A program made the position numbers and the translations under genes. The notes under the pieces were generated by a model. The model searched no databases. It was not told where the DNA came from and worked only from the letters and a program-made list of their open reading frames with translations. A DNA stretch of 64,000 bases from Symsagittifera roscoffensis (taxonomy: Eukaryota; Xenacoelomorpha; Acoela; Convolutidae): the NCBI RefSeq assembly GCF_963678635.1, contig NW_026971050.1, positions 25,060-89,059 on the forward strand. Direction: 5' to 3'. Shown here one piece after another: positions 35,061 through 49,610 of this stretch; position 1 is the stretch's first letter; every line of letters starts with the position of its first letter.

Positions 35061-36107
35061 AAAATATAGGTTGTAGCAGTTCTAAGAAGGAACAAGTCGA
35101 AAAACTCTAAAACCGGAAATTAAATAAGGGCTGATTGTCATTATTATTCGTAAAAAGAGACAAAGTATAGGTTGTAGCAGTTCTAAGAAGGAACAAGTCT
35201 AAAAACTCTAAAACCGGAAATTAAACAAGGGCTGATTGTCATTATTATTTGTAAAAAGAGACAAAATATAGGTTGTAGCAGTTCTAAGAAGGAACAAGTC
35301 TAAAAACTCTAAAACCGGAAATTAAATAAGGGCTGATTGTCATTATTATTCGTAAAAAGAGACAAAAAATTGGTTGTAGCAGTTCTAAGAAGGAACAAGT
35401 CTAAAAACTCTAAAACCGGAAATTAAATAAGGGCTGATTGTCATTATTATTTGTAAAAAGAGACAAAATATAGGTTGTAGCAGTTCTAAGAAGGAACAAG
35501 TCTAAAAACTCTAAAACCGGAAATTAAATAAGGGCTGATTGTCATTATGATTCGTAAAAAGAGACAAAATATAGGTTCTAGCAGTTCTAAGAAGGAACAA
35601 GTCTAAAAACTCTAAAACCGGAAATTAAATAAGGGCTGATTGTCGTTTTTATTTGTAAAAAGAGACAAATATAGGTTGTAGCAGTTCTAAGAAGGAACAA
35701 GCCTAAAAACTCTAAAACCGGAAATTAAATAAGGGCTGATTGTCATTATTATTCGTAAAAACAGACAAAATATAGGTTGTAGCAGTTCTAAGAAGGAACA
35801 AGTCTAAAAACTCTAAAACCGGAAATTAAATAAGGGCTGATTGTCATTATTATTCGTAAAAAGAGACAAAATATAGGTTGTAGCAGTTCTAAGAAGGAAC
35901 AAGTCTAAAAACTCTAAAACCGGAAATTAAATAAGGGCTGATTGTCATTATTGTTCGTAAAAAGAGACAAAATATAGGTTGTAGCAGTTCTAAGAAGGAA
36001 CAAGTCTAAAAACTCTAAAACCGGAAACTAAATAAGGGCTGATTGTCATTATTATTCGTAAAAAGAGACAAAATTTAGGTTGTAGCAGTTCTAAGAAGGA
36101 ACAAGTC

Positions 36108-39100
36108 TAAAAATTTTAAAATCGGAAATTAAATAAGGGCTGATCGTCATTATTATTCGTAGAAAGAGACAAAATATAGATTGTAGCAGTTCTAAGAAGG
36201 AACAAGTCTAAAAACTCTAAAACCGGAAACTAAATAAGGGCTGATTGTCATTATTATTCGTAAAAAGAGACAAAATATAGGTTGTAGCAGTTCTAAGAAG
36301 AAACAAGCCTAAAAACTCTAAAACCGGAAATTAAATAAGGGCTGATTGTCATTATTATTCGTAAAAAGAGACAAAATATAGGTTGTAGCAGTTCTAAGAA
36401 GGAACAAGTCTAAAAACTCTAAAACCGGAAATTAAATAAGTGCTGATTGTCATTATTATTCGTAAAAAGAGACACAATATAGGTTGTAGCAGTTCTAAGA
36501 AGGAACAAGTCTAAAAATTCTAAAAACGGAAATTAAATAAGGGCTGATTGTCATTATTCTTCGTAAAAAGAGACAAAATATAGGTTGTAGCAGTTCTGAG
36601 AAGGAACAAGTCTAAAAACTCTAAAACCGGAAATTAAATAAGGGCTGATTGTCATTACTATTCGTAAAAAGAGACAAAATATAGGTTGTAGCAGTTCTAA
36701 GAAGGAACAAGTCTAAAAACTCTAAAACCGGAAATTAAATGAGGGCTGGTTGTCATTATTATTCGTAAAAAGAAACAAAATATAGGTTGTAGCAGTTCTA
36801 AGAAGGAACAAGTCTAAAAACTCGAGAACCGGAAATTAAATAAGGGCTGGTTGTCATTATTATTCGTAAAAAGAGACAAAATATAGGTTGTAGCAGTTCT
36901 AAGAAGGAACAAGTCTAAAAACTCTAAAACCGGAAATTAAATAAGGGCTGATTGTCATTATTATTCGTAAAAAGAGACAAAATATAGGTTGTAGCAGTTC
37001 TAAGAAGGAACAAGTCTAAAAACTCTAAAACCGGAAATTAAATAAGTGCTGATTGTCATTATTATTCGTAAAAAGAGACACAATATAGGTTGTAGCAGTT
37101 CTAAGAAGGAACAAGTCTAAAAATTCTAAAAACGGAAATTAAATAAGGGCTGATTGTCATTATTCTTCGTAAAAAGAGACAAAATATAGGTTGTAGCAGT
37201 TCTGAGAAGGAACAAGTCTAAAAACTCTAAAACCGGAAATTAAATAAGGGCTGATTGTCTTTATTATTCGTAAAAAGAGACAAAATATAGGTTGTAGCAG
37301 TTCTAAGAAGAAACACGCCTAAAAACTCTAAAACCGGAAATTAAATAAGGGCTGATTGTCATTATTATTCGTAAAAAGAGACAAAATATAGGTTGTAGCA
37401 GTTCTAAGAAGGAACAAGTCTAAAAACTCTAAAACCGGAAATTAAATAAGTGCTGATTGTCATTATTATTCGTAAAAAGAGACACAATATAGGTTGTAGC
37501 AGTTCTAAGAAGGAACAAGTCTAAAAATTTTAAAATCGGAAATTAAATAAGGGCTGATTGTCATTATTATTCGTAGAAAGAGACAAAATATAGATTGTAG
37601 CAGTTCTAAGAAGGAACAAGTCTAAAAACTCTAAAACCGGAAACTAAATAAGGGCTGATTGTCATTATTATTCGTAAAAAGAGACAAAATATAGGTTGTA
37701 GCAGTTCTAAGAAGAAACAAGCCTAAAAACTCTAAAACCGGAAATTAAATAAGGGCTGATTGTCATTATTATTCGTAAAAAGAGACAAAATATAGGTTGT
37801 AGCAGTTCTAAGAAGGAACAAGTCTAAAAACTCTAAAACCGGAAATTAAATAAGTGCTGATTGTCATTATTATTCGTAAAAAGAGACACAATATAGGTTG
37901 TAGCAGTTCTAAGAAGGAACAAGTCTAAAAATTCTAAAAACGGAAATTAAATAAGGGCTGATTGTCATTATTCTTCGTAAAAAGAGACAAAATATAGGTT
38001 GTAGCAGTTCTGAGAAGGAACAAGTCTAAAAACTCTAAAACCGGAAATTAAATAAGGGCTGATTGTCATTACTATTCGTAAAAAGAGACAAAATATAGGT
38101 TGTAGCAGTTCTAAGAAGGAACAAGTCTAAAAACTCTAAAACCGGAAATTAAATGAGGGCTGGTTGTCATTATTATTCGTAAAAAGAAACAAAATATAGG
38201 TTGTAGCAGTTCTAAGAAGGAACAAGTCTAAAAACTCGAGAACCGGAAATTAAATAAGGGCTGGTTGTCATTATTATTCGTAAAAAGAGACAAAATATAG
38301 GTTGTAGCAGTTCTAAGAAGGAACAAGTCTAAAAACTCTAAAACCGGAAATTAAATAAGTGCTGATTGTCATTATTATTCGTAAAAAGAGACACAATATA
38401 GGTTGTAGCAGTTCTAAGAAGGAACAAGTCTAAAAATTTTAAAATCGGAAATTAAATAAGGGCTGATCGTCATTATTATTCGTAGAAAGAGACAAAATAT
38501 AGATTGTAGCAGTTCTAAGAAGGAACAAGTCTAAAAACTCTAAAACCGGAAACTAAATAAGGGCTGATTGTCATTATTATTCGTAAAAAGAGACAAAATA
38601 TAGGTTGTAGCAGTTCTAAGAAGAAACAAGCCTAAAAACTCTAAAACCGGAAATTAAATAAGGGCTGATTGTCATTATTATTCGTAAAAAGAGACAAAAT
38701 ATAGGTTGTAGCAGTTCTAAGAAGGAACAAGTCTAAAAACTCTAAAACCGGAAATTAAATAAGTGCTGATTGTCATTATTATTCGTAAAAAGAGACACAA
38801 TATAGGTTGTAGCAGTTCTAAGAAGGAACAAGTCTAAAAATTCTAAAAACGGAAATTAAATAAGGGCTGATTGTCATTATTCTTCGTAAAAAGAGACAAA
38901 ATATAGGTTGTAGCAGTTCTGAGAAGGAACAAGTCTAAAAACTCTAAAACCGGAAATTAAATAAGGGCTGATTGTCATTACTATTCGTAAAAAGAGACAA
39001 AATATAGGTTGTAGCAGTTCTAAGAAGGAACAAGTCTAAAAACTCTAAAACCGGAAATTAAATGAGGGCTGGTTGTCATTATTATTCGTAAAAAGAAACA

Positions 39101-39170
39101 AAATATAGGTTGTAGCAGTTCTAAGAAGGAACAAGTCTAAAAACTCGAGAACCGGAAATTAAATAAGGGC
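36108..39170. repeat. Higher-order repeats of 14 and 9 monomers
   Basis: The marker TAAAAATTTTAAAATCGG occurs at 36108, 37522 and 38431 (steps 1414 = 14 x 101 and 909 = 9 x 101). It is followed each time by the same ordered variants: CGTAGAAAGAG, GAAGAAACAAGCC, then a CTTCGT monomer. An ACTCGAGAACC monomer follows at about 36820, 38234 and 39143. This is a recent, highly homogeneous amplification. Confidence 0.85.
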
Positions 39171-42100
39171 TGGTTGTCATTATTATTCGTAAAAAGAGAC
39201 AAAATATAGGTTGTAGCAGTTCTAAGAAGGAACAAGTCTAAAAACTCTAAAACCGGAAATTAAATAAGGGCTGATTGTCATTATTATTCGTAAAAAGAGA
39301 CAAAATAAGGTTGTAGCAGTTCTAAGAAGGAACAAGTCTAAAAACTCTAAAACCGGAAACTAAATAAGGGCTGATTGTCATTATTATTCGTAAAAAGAGA
39401 CAAAATATAGGTTGTAGCAGTTCTAAGAAGGAACAAGTCTAAAAACTCTAAAACCGGAAATTAAATAAGGGCTGATTGTCATTATAATTCGTAAAAAGAG
39501 ACAAAATATAGGTTGTAGCAGTTCTAAGAAGGAACAAGTCTAAAAACTCTAAAACCGGAAATTAAATAAGGGCTGATTGTCATTATTATTCGTAACAAGA
39601 GACAAAATATAGGTTGTAGCAGTTCTAAGAAGGAACAAGCCTAAAAACTCTAAAATCGGAAATTAAATAAGGGCTGATTGTCATTATGATTCGTAAAAAG
39701 AGACAAAATATAGGTTGTAGCAGTTCTAAGAAGGAACAAGTCTAAAAACTCTAAAACCGGAAATTAAATAAGGGCTGATTGTCATTTTTATTCGTAAAAA
39801 GAGACAAAATATAGGTTGTAGCAGTTCTAAGAAGGAACATGTCTAAAAACTCTAAAACCGGAAATTAAATAAGGGCTGATTGTCATAATTATTCGTAAAA
39901 AGAGACAAAATATAGGTTGTAGCAGTTTTAAGAAGGAACAAGTCTAAAAACTCTAAAACCGGAAATTAAATAAGGGCTGATTGTCATTATGATTCGTAAA
40001 AAGAGACAAAATATAGGTTGTAGCAGTTCTAAGAAGGAACAAGTCTAAAAATTATAAAACCGGAAATTAAATAAGGCTGATTGTCATTATTATTTGTAAA
40101 AAGAGACAAAATATAGGTTGTAGCAGTTCTAAGAAGGAACAAGTCTAAAAACTCTAAAACCGGAAATAAATAAGGGCTGATTGTCATTATTATTCGTAAA
40201 AAGAGACAAAATATAGGTTGTAGCAGTTCTAAGAAGGAACAAGTCTAAAAACTCTAAAATTGGAATTTAAATAAGGGCTGATTGTCATAATTATTCGTAA
40301 AAAGAGACAAAATATAGTCTGTAGCAGTTCTAAGAAGGAACAAGTCTAAAAACTCTAAAACCGGAAATTAAATAAGGGCTGATTGTCATTATTATTCGTA
40401 AAAAGAGACAAAATATAAGTTGTAGCAGTTCTAAGAAGGAACAAGTCTAAAAACTCTAAAACCGGAAATTAAATAAGGGCTGATTGTCATTATTATTCGT
40501 AAAAAGAGACAAAATATAGGTTGTAGCAGTTCTAAGAAGGAACAAGCCTAAAAACTCTAAAACCGGAAATTAAATAAGGGCTGGTTGTCATTATTATTCG
40601 TAAAAAGAGACAAAATATATGTTGTAGCAGTTCTAAGAAGGAACAAGTCTAAAAACTCTAAAACCGGAAATTAAATAAGGGCTGATTGTCATTTTTATTC
40701 GTAAAAAGAGACAAAATATAGGTTGTAGCAGTTCTAAGAAGTAACAAGTCTAAAAAATGTAAAACCGGAAATTAAATAAGTGCTGATTGTCATTATTATT
40801 CGTAAAAAGAGACAAAATATAGGTTGTAGCAGTTCTAAGAAGGAACAAGTCTAAAAACTCTAAAACCGGAAATTAAATAAGGGCTGATTGTCATTATTAT
40901 TTGTAAAAAGAGACAAAATATAGGTTGTAGCAGTTCTAAGAAGGCACAAGTCTAAAAACTCTAAAACCGGAAATTAAATAAGGGCTGATTGTCATTTTTA
41001 TTCGTAAAAAGAGACAAAATATAGGTTGTAGCAGTTCTAAGAAGGAACAAGTCTAAAAACTCTAAAACCGGAAACTAAATAAGGACTGATTGTCATTATT
41101 ATTCGTAAAAAGAGACAAAATATAAGTTGTAGCAGTTCTACGAAGGAACAAGTCTAAAAATTCTAAAACCGGAAATTAAATAAGGGCTGATTGTCATTAT
41201 TATTCGTAAAAAGAGACAAAATATAGGTTGTATCAGTTCTAAGAAGGAACAAGTCTAAAAACTCTAAAACCGGAAATTAAATAAGGGCTGATTGTCATTT
41301 TTATTCGTAAAAAGAGACAAAATATAGGTTGTAGCAGTTCTAAGAAGGAACAAGTCTAAAAACTCTAAAACCGGAAATTAAATAAGGGCTGATTGTCATT
41401 ATTATTCGTAAAAAGAGACAAAATATAGGTTGTAGCAGTTCTAAGAAGGAACAAGCCTAAAAACTCTAAAACCGGAAATTAAATAAGGGCTGATTGTCAT
41501 TATTATTCGTAAAAAGAGACAAAATATAGGTTGTAGCAGTTCTAAGAAGGAACAAGTCTAAAAACTCTAAAACCGGAAATTAAATAAGGTCTGATTGTCA
41601 TTATTATTTGTAAAAAGAGACAAAATATAGGTTGTAGCAGTTCTAAGAAGGAACAAGTCTAAAAACTCTAAAACCGGAAATTAAATAAGGGCTGATTGTC
41701 ATTATGATTCGTTAAAAGAGACAAAATATAGTTTGTAGCAGTTCTAAGAAGGAACAAGCCTAAAAACTCTAAAACCGGAAATTAAATAAGGGCTGATTGT
41801 CATTATTATTCGTAAAAAGAGACAAAATATAGGTTGTAGCAGTTCTAAGAAGGAACAAGTCTAAAAACTCTAAAACCGGAAATTAAATAAGGGCTGATTG
41901 TCATGATTATTCGTAAAAAGAGACAAAATATAGGTTGTAGCAGTTCTAAGAAGGAACAAGTCTAAAAACTCTAAAACCGGAAATTAAATAAGGGCTGATT
42001 GTCATTATTATTCGTAAAAAGAGACAAAAATATAGGTTGTAGCAGTTCTAAGAAGAAACAAGTCTAAAAATTCTAAAACCGGAAATTAAATAAGGGCTGA

Positions 42101-45100
42101 TTGTCATTATTATTCGTAAAAAGAGACAAAATATAGGTTGTAGCAGTTCTAAGAAGGAACAAGTCTAAAAAGTCTAAAACCGGAAATTAAATAAGACCTG
42201 ATTGTCATTATGATTCGTAAAAAGATACAAAATATAGGTTGTAGCAGTTCTAAAAAGGAACAAGTCTAAAAACTCTAAAACCGGAATTTAAATAAGGGCT
42301 GATTGTCATTATGTTTCGTAAAAAGAGACAAAATATAGGTTGTAGCAGTTCTAAGAAGGAACAAGTCTAAAAACTCTAAAACCGGAAATTAAATAAGGGC
42401 TGATTGTCATTATTATTCGTAGAAAGAGACAAAATATAGGTTGTAGCAGTTCTAAGAAGGAATAAGTCTAAAAACTCTAAAACCGGAAACTAAATAAGGG
42501 CTGATTGTCATTATGATTCGTAAAAAGAGACAAAATATAGGTTGTAGCAGTTCTAAGGAGGAACAAGTCTAAAAATTCTAAAACCGGAAAATAAATAAGG
42601 GCTGAATGTCATTATTATTCGTAAAAAGAATCAAAATTTAGGTTGCAGCAGTTCTAAGAAGGAACAAGTCTAAAAACTCTAAAACCGGAAATTAAATAAG
42701 GGCTGATTGTCATTATTATTCGTAAAAAGAGACAAAATATAGGTTGTAGCAGTTCTAAGAAGGAACAAGTCTAAAAACTCTAAAACCGGAAATTAAATAA
42801 GGGCTGATTGTCATTATTATTCGTAAAAAGAGACAAAATATAGGTTGTAGCAGTTCTAAGAAGGAACAAGTCTAAAAACTCTAAAACCGGAAATTAATTA
42901 AGGGCTGATTGTCATTTTTATTCGTAAAAAGAGACAAAATATAGGTTGTAGCAGTTCTAAGAAGGAACAAGTCTAAAAACTCTTAAACCGGAAATTAAAT
43001 AAGGGCTGATTGTCATTATTATTCGTAAAAAGAGACAAAATATAGGTTGTAGCAGTTCTAAGAAGGAACAAGTCTAAAAACTCTAAAACCGGAAATTAAA
43101 TAAGGGCTGATTGTCATTATTATTCGTAAAAAGAGACAAAATATAGGTTGTAGCAGTTCTAAGAAGGAACAAGTCTACAAATTCTAAAACCGGAAAATAA
43201 ATAAGGGCTGATTGTCATTATTATTCGTAAAAAGAGACAAAATATAGGTTGTAGCAGTTCTAAGAAGGAACAAGTCTAAAAACTCTAAAACCGGAAATTA
43301 AATAAGGGCTGATTGTCATTATTATTCGTAAAAAGAGACAAAATATAGGTTGTAGCAGTTCTAAGAAGGAACAAGTCTAAAAACTCTAAAACCGGAAATT
43401 AAATAAGGGCTGATTGTCATCATGATTCGTAAAAAGAGAGAAAATATAGGTTGTAGCAGTTCTAAGAAGGAACAAGTCTAAAAATTCTAAAACCGGAAAT
43501 TAAATAAGGGCTGATTGTCATTATTATTCGTAAAAAGAGACAAAATATAGGTTGTAGCAGTTCTAAGAAGGAACAAGTCTAAAAACTCTAAGACCGGAAA
43601 CTAAATAAGGGCTGATTGTCATTATGATTCGTAAAAAGAGACAAAATATAGGTTGTAGCAGTTCTAAGAAGGAACAAGTCTAAAAACTCTAAATCCGGAA
43701 ATTAAATAAGGGCTGATTGTCATTATTATTCGTAAAAAGAGACAAATTATAGGTTGTAGCAGTTCTATGAAGGAACAAGTCTAAAAATTCTAAAACCGGA
43801 AATTAAATAAGGGCTGATTGTCATTATTATTCGTAAAAAGAGACAAAATATAGGTTGTAGCAGTTCTAAGAAGGAACAAGTCTAAAAACTCTAAATCCGG
43901 AAATTAAATAAGGGCTGATTGTCATTATTATTCGTAAAAAGAGACAAATTATAAGTTGTAGCAGTTCTATGAAGGAACAAGTCTAAAAATTCTAAAACCG
44001 GAAATTAAATAAGGGCTGATTGTCATTATTATTCGTAAAAAGAGACAAAATATAGGTTGTAGCAGTTCTAAGAAGGAACAAGTCTAAAAACTCTAAGACC
44101 GGAAACTAAATAAGGGCTGATTGTCATTATGATTCGTAAAAAGAGACAAAATATAGGTTGTAGCAGTTCTAAGAAGGAACAAGTCTAAAAACTCTAAATC
44201 CGGAAATTAAATAAGGGCTGATTGTCATTATTATTCGTAAAAAGAGACAAAATATAGGTTGTAGCAGTTCTAAGAAGGAACAAGTCTAAAAATTCTAAAA
44301 CCGGAAATTAAATAAGGGCTGATTGTCATTATTATTCGTAAAAAGAGACAAAATATAGGTTGTAGCAGTTCTAAGAAGGAACAAGTCTAAAAACTCTAAA
44401 TCCGGAAATTAAATAAGGGCTGATTGTCATTATTATTCGTAAAAAGAGACAAATTATAGGTTGTAGCAGTTCTATGAAGGAACAAGTCTAAAAACTCTAA
44501 GACCGGAAACCAAATAAGGGCTGATTGTCATTATGATTCGTAAAAAGAGACAAAATATAGGTTGTAGCAGTTCTAAGAAGGAACAAGTCTAAAAACTCTA
44601 AATCCGGAAATTAAATAAGGGCTGATTGTCATTATTATTCGTAAAAAGAGACAAAATATAGGTTGTAGCAGTTCTAAGAAGGAACAAGTCTAAAAATTCT
44701 AAAACCGGAAATTAAATAAGGGCTGATTGTCATTTTTATTCGTAAAAAGAGACAAAATATAGGTTGTAGCAGTTCTAAGAAGGAACAAGTCTAAAAACTC
44801 TTAAACCGGAAATTAAATAAGGGCTGATTGTCATTATTATTCGTAAAAAGAGACAAATTATAGGTTGTAGCAGTTCTATGAAGGAACAAGCCTAAAAACT
44901 CTAAAACCGGAAATTAAACAAGGGCTGATTGTCATCATGATTCGTAAAAAGAGACAAAATATAGGTTGTAGCAGTTCTAAGAAGGAACAAGTCTAAAAAT
45001 TCTAAAACCGGAAATTAAATAAGGGCTGATTGTCATTATTATTCGTAAAAAGAGACAAAATATAGGTTGTAGCAGTTCTAAGAAGGAACAAGTCTAAAAA

Positions 45101-46460
45101 CTCTAAGACCGGAAACTAAATAAGGGCTGATTGTCATTATGATTCGTAAAAAGAGACAAAATATAGGTTGTAGCAGTTCTAAGAAGGAACAAGTCTAAAA
45201 ACTCTAAATCCGGAAATTAAATAAGGGCTGATTGTCATTATTATTCGTAAAAAGAGACAAATTATAGGTTGTAGCAGTTCTATGAAGGAACAAGCCTAAA
45301 AACTCTAAAACCGGAAATTAAACAAGGGCTGATTGTCATTATTATTCGTAAAAAGAGACAAAATATAGGTTGTAGCAGTTCTAAGAAGGAACAAGTCTAA
45401 AAACTCTAAAACCGGAAATTAAATAAGTGCTGATTGTCATTATTATTCGTAAAAAGAGACAAAAAATAGGTTGTAGCAGTTCTAAGAAGGAACAAGCCTA
45501 AAAACTCTAAAACCGGAAATTAAATAAGGGCTGATTGTCATTATTATCCGTAAAAAGAGACAAAATATAGGTTGTAGCAGTTCTAAGAAGGAACAAGTCT
45601 AAAAACTCTAAAACCGGAAATTAAATAAGGGCTGATTGTCATTTTTATTCGTAAAAAGAGACAAAAAGTAGGTTGTAGCAGTTCTAAGAAGGAACAAGTC
45701 TAAAAACTCTAAAACCGGAAATTAAATAAGGGCTGATTGTCATTATTATTCGTAAAAAGAGACAAAATATAGGTTGTAGCAGTTCTAAGAAGGAACAAGT
45801 CTAAAAACTCTAAAACCGGAAATTAAATAAGGGCTGATTGTCATTATTATTCGTAAAAAGAGACAAAATATAGGTTGTAGCAGTTCTAAGAAGGAACAAG
45901 TCTATAAATTCTAAAACCGGAAATTAAATAAGGGCTGATTGTCATTATTAATCGTAAAAAAAGAGACAAAATATAGGTTGTAGCAGTTCTAAGAAGGAAC
46001 AAGCCTAAAAACTCTAAAACCGGAAATTAAATAAGGGCTGATTGTCATTATTATCCGTAAAAAGAGACAAAATATAGGTTGTAGCAGATCTAAGAAGGAA
46101 CAAGTCTAAAAACTCTAAAACCGGAAATTAAATAAGTGCTGATTGTCATTATTATTCGTAAAAAGAGACAAAAAGATAGGTTGTAGCAGTTCTAAGAAGG
46201 AACAAGCCTAAAAACTCTAAAACCGGAAATTAAATAAGGGCTGATTGTCATTATTATTCGTAAAAAGAGACAAAATATAGGTTGTAGCAGTTCTAAGAAG
46301 AAACAAGTCTAGAAACTCTAAAACCGGAAATTAAATAAGTGCTGATTGTCATTATTATTCGTAAATAGAGACAAAAATATAGGTTGTAGCAGTTCTAAGA
46401 AGGATCAAGCCTAAAAACTCTAAAACCGGAAATTAAATAAGGGCTGATTGTCATTATTAT

Positions 46461-48290
46461 CCGTAAAATGAGACAAAATATAGGTTGTAGCAGTTCTAAG
46501 AAGGAACAAGTCTAAAAACTCTAAAACCGGAAATTAAATAAGTGCTGATTGTCATTATTATTCGTAAAAAGAGACAAAAATATAAGTTGTAGCAGTTCTA
46601 AGAAGGAACAAGCCTAAAAACTCTAAAACCGGAAATTAAATAAGGGCTGATTGTCATTATTATCCGTAAAAAGAGACAAAATATAGGTTGTAGCAGTTCT
46701 AAGAAGGAACAAGTCTAAAAACTCTAAAACCGGAAATTAAATAAGGGCTGATTGTCATTTTTATTCGTAAAAAGAGACAAAAAATAGGTTGTAGCAGTTC
46801 TAAGAAGGAACAAGTCTAAAAACTCTAAAACCGGAAATTAAATAAGGGCTGATTGTCATTATTATTCGTAAGAAGAGACAAAATATAGGTTGTAGCAGTT
46901 CTAAGAAGGAACAAGTCTAAAAACTCTAAAACCGGAAATTAAATAAGGGCTGATTGTCATTATGATTCGTAAAAAGAGACAAAATATAGGTTGTAGCAGT
47001 TCTAAGAAGGAACAAGTCTAAAAATTCTAAAACCGAAAACTAAATAAGGGCTGATTGTCATTATTATTCGTAAAAAGAGACAAAACATAGGTTGTAGCAG
47101 TTCGAAGAAGGAACAAAACTAAAAACTCTAAAACCGGAAACTAAATAAGGGCTGATTATCATTATTATTCGTAAAAAGAGACAAAATATAGGTTGTAGCA
47201 GTACTAAGAAGGAACAAGTCTAAAAACTCTAAAACCGGAAATTAAATAAGGGCTGATTGTCATTTTTATTCGTAAAAAGAGACAAAAAATAAGTTGTAGC
47301 AGTTCTAAGAAGGAACAAGTCTAAAAACTCTAAAACCGGAAATTAAATAAGGGCTGATTGTCATTATTATTCGTAAAAAGAGACAAAATATAGGTTGTAG
47401 CAGTTCTAAGAAGGAACAAGTCTGAAAACTCTAAAACCGGAAATTAAATAAGGTATGATTGTCATTATTATTCGTAAAAAGAGACAAAATATAGGTTGTA
47501 GCAGTTCTAAGAAGGAACAAGTCTAAAAATGCTAAAACCGGAAATTAAATAAGGGCTGATTGTCCTTATTATTCATAAAAAGAGACAAAATATAGGTTTT
47601 GCAGTTCTAAGAAGAAACAAGTCTAAAAACTCTAAAACCGGAAATTAAATAAGGACTGATTGTCATTCTTATTCGTAAAAAGAGACAAAACATAGGTTGT
47701 AGCAGTTCTTAGAAGGAACAAGTCTAAAAACTCTAAAACCGGAAATTAAATAAGGGCTGATTGTCATTATTATTCGTAAAAAGAGACAAAATATAGGTTT
47801 TAGCAGTTCTAAGAAGGAACAAGTCTAAAAATTCAAAAACCGGAAACTAAATAAGGACTGATTATCGTTATTATTCGTAAAAAGAGACAAAATATAGGTT
47901 GTAGCAGTTCTAAGAAGGAACAAGTGTAAAAATTCTAAAACCGGAAATTAAATAAGGACTGATTGTCATTATTATTCGTAAAAAGAGACAAAATATAGGT
48001 TGTAGCAGTTCTAAGAAGGAACAAGTCTAAAAACTCTAAAACCGGAAATTAAATAAGGGCTGATTGTCATTATTATTCGTAAAAAGAGACAAAATATAGG
48101 TTGTAGCAGTTCTAAGAAGAAACAAGTCTAGAAACTCTAAAACCGGAAATTAAATAAGTGCTGATTGTCATTATTATTCGTAAAAAGAGACAAGAATATA
48201 GGTTGTAGCAGTTCTAAGAAGGATCAAGCCTAAAAACTCTAAAACCGGAAATTAAATAAGGGCTGATTGTCATTATTATCCGTAAATGAG
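46461..48290. repeat. Higher-order repeat of 18 monomers
   Basis: A monomer with CCGTAAAATGAGAC at 46461 has a partner (CCGTAAATGAGAC) at 48280, 1819 bp away (18 x 101 plus 1). Both are preceded by a GAAGGATCAAGCC monomer and followed by AATATAAGTTG. Confidence 0.7.
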
Positions 48291-49610
48291 ACAAAATATA
48301 GGTTGTAGCAGTTCTAAGAAGGAACAAGTCTAAAAACTCTAAAACCGGAAATTAAATAAGTGCTGATTGTCATTATTATTCGTAAAAAGAGACAAAAATA
48401 TAAGTTGTAGCAGTTCTAAGAAGGAACAAGCCTAAAAACTCTAAAACCGGAAATTAAATAAGGGCTGATTGTCATTATTATCCGTAAAAAGAGACAAAAT
48501 ATAGGTTGTAGCAGTTCTAAGAAGGAACAAGTCTAAAAACTCTAAAACCGGAAATTAAATAAGGGCTGATTGTCATTATTATTCGTAAAAAGAGACAAAA
48601 TATAGGTTGTAGCAGTTCTAAGAAGGAACAAGTCTAAAAATTCTAAAACCGGAAATTAAATAAGGGCTGATTGTCATTATTATTCGTAAAAAGAGACAAA
48701 ATATAGGTTGTAGCAGTTCTAAGAAGGAACAAGTCTAAAAACTCTAAAACCGGAAATTAAATAAGGGCTGATTGTCATTATTAGTCGTAAAAAGAGACAA
48801 AATATAGGTTGTAGCAGTTCTAAGAAGGAACAAGTCTAAAAACTCTAAAACCGGAAACTAAATAAGGGCTGATTGTCATTATTATTCGTAAAAAGAGACA
48901 AAATATAGGTTGTAGCAGTTCTAAGAAGGAACAAGTCCAAAAACTCTAAAACCGGAAATTAAATAAGGGCTGATTGTCATTATTATTCGTAAAAAGAGTC
49001 AAAATATAGGTTGTAGCAGTTCTAAGGAGGAACAAGTCTAAAAACTCTAAAACCGGAAACTAAATAAGGGCTGATTGTCATTATTAATTGTAAAAAGAGA
49101 CAAAATATAGGTTGTAGCAGTTCTAAGAAGGAACAAGTCTAAAAATTCTAAAACCGGAAATTAAATAAGGGTTGATTGTCATTTTTTTCGTAAAAAGAGA
49201 CAAAATATAGGTTACAGCAGTTCTAAGAAAGAACAAGTCTAAAAACTGTAAAACCGGAAATTAAAAAAGGGCTGATTGTCATTATTATTCGTAAAAAGAG
49301 ACAAAATATAGGTTGTAGCAGTTCTAAGAAGGTACAAGTCTAAAAACTCTAAAACCGGAAATTAAATAAGGGCTGATTGTCATTATTATTCGTAAAAAGA
49401 GACAAAATATAGGTTGTAGCAGTTCTAAGAAGGAACAAGTCTAAAAATTCTAAAACCGGAAATTAAATAAGGGCTGATTGTCATTATTATTCGTAAAAAG
49501 AGACAAAATATAGGTTGTAGCAGTTCTAAGAAGGAACAAGTCTAAAAACTCTAAAACCAGAAATTAAATAAGGGCTGATTGTCATTATTAGTCGTAAAAA
49601 GAGACAAAAT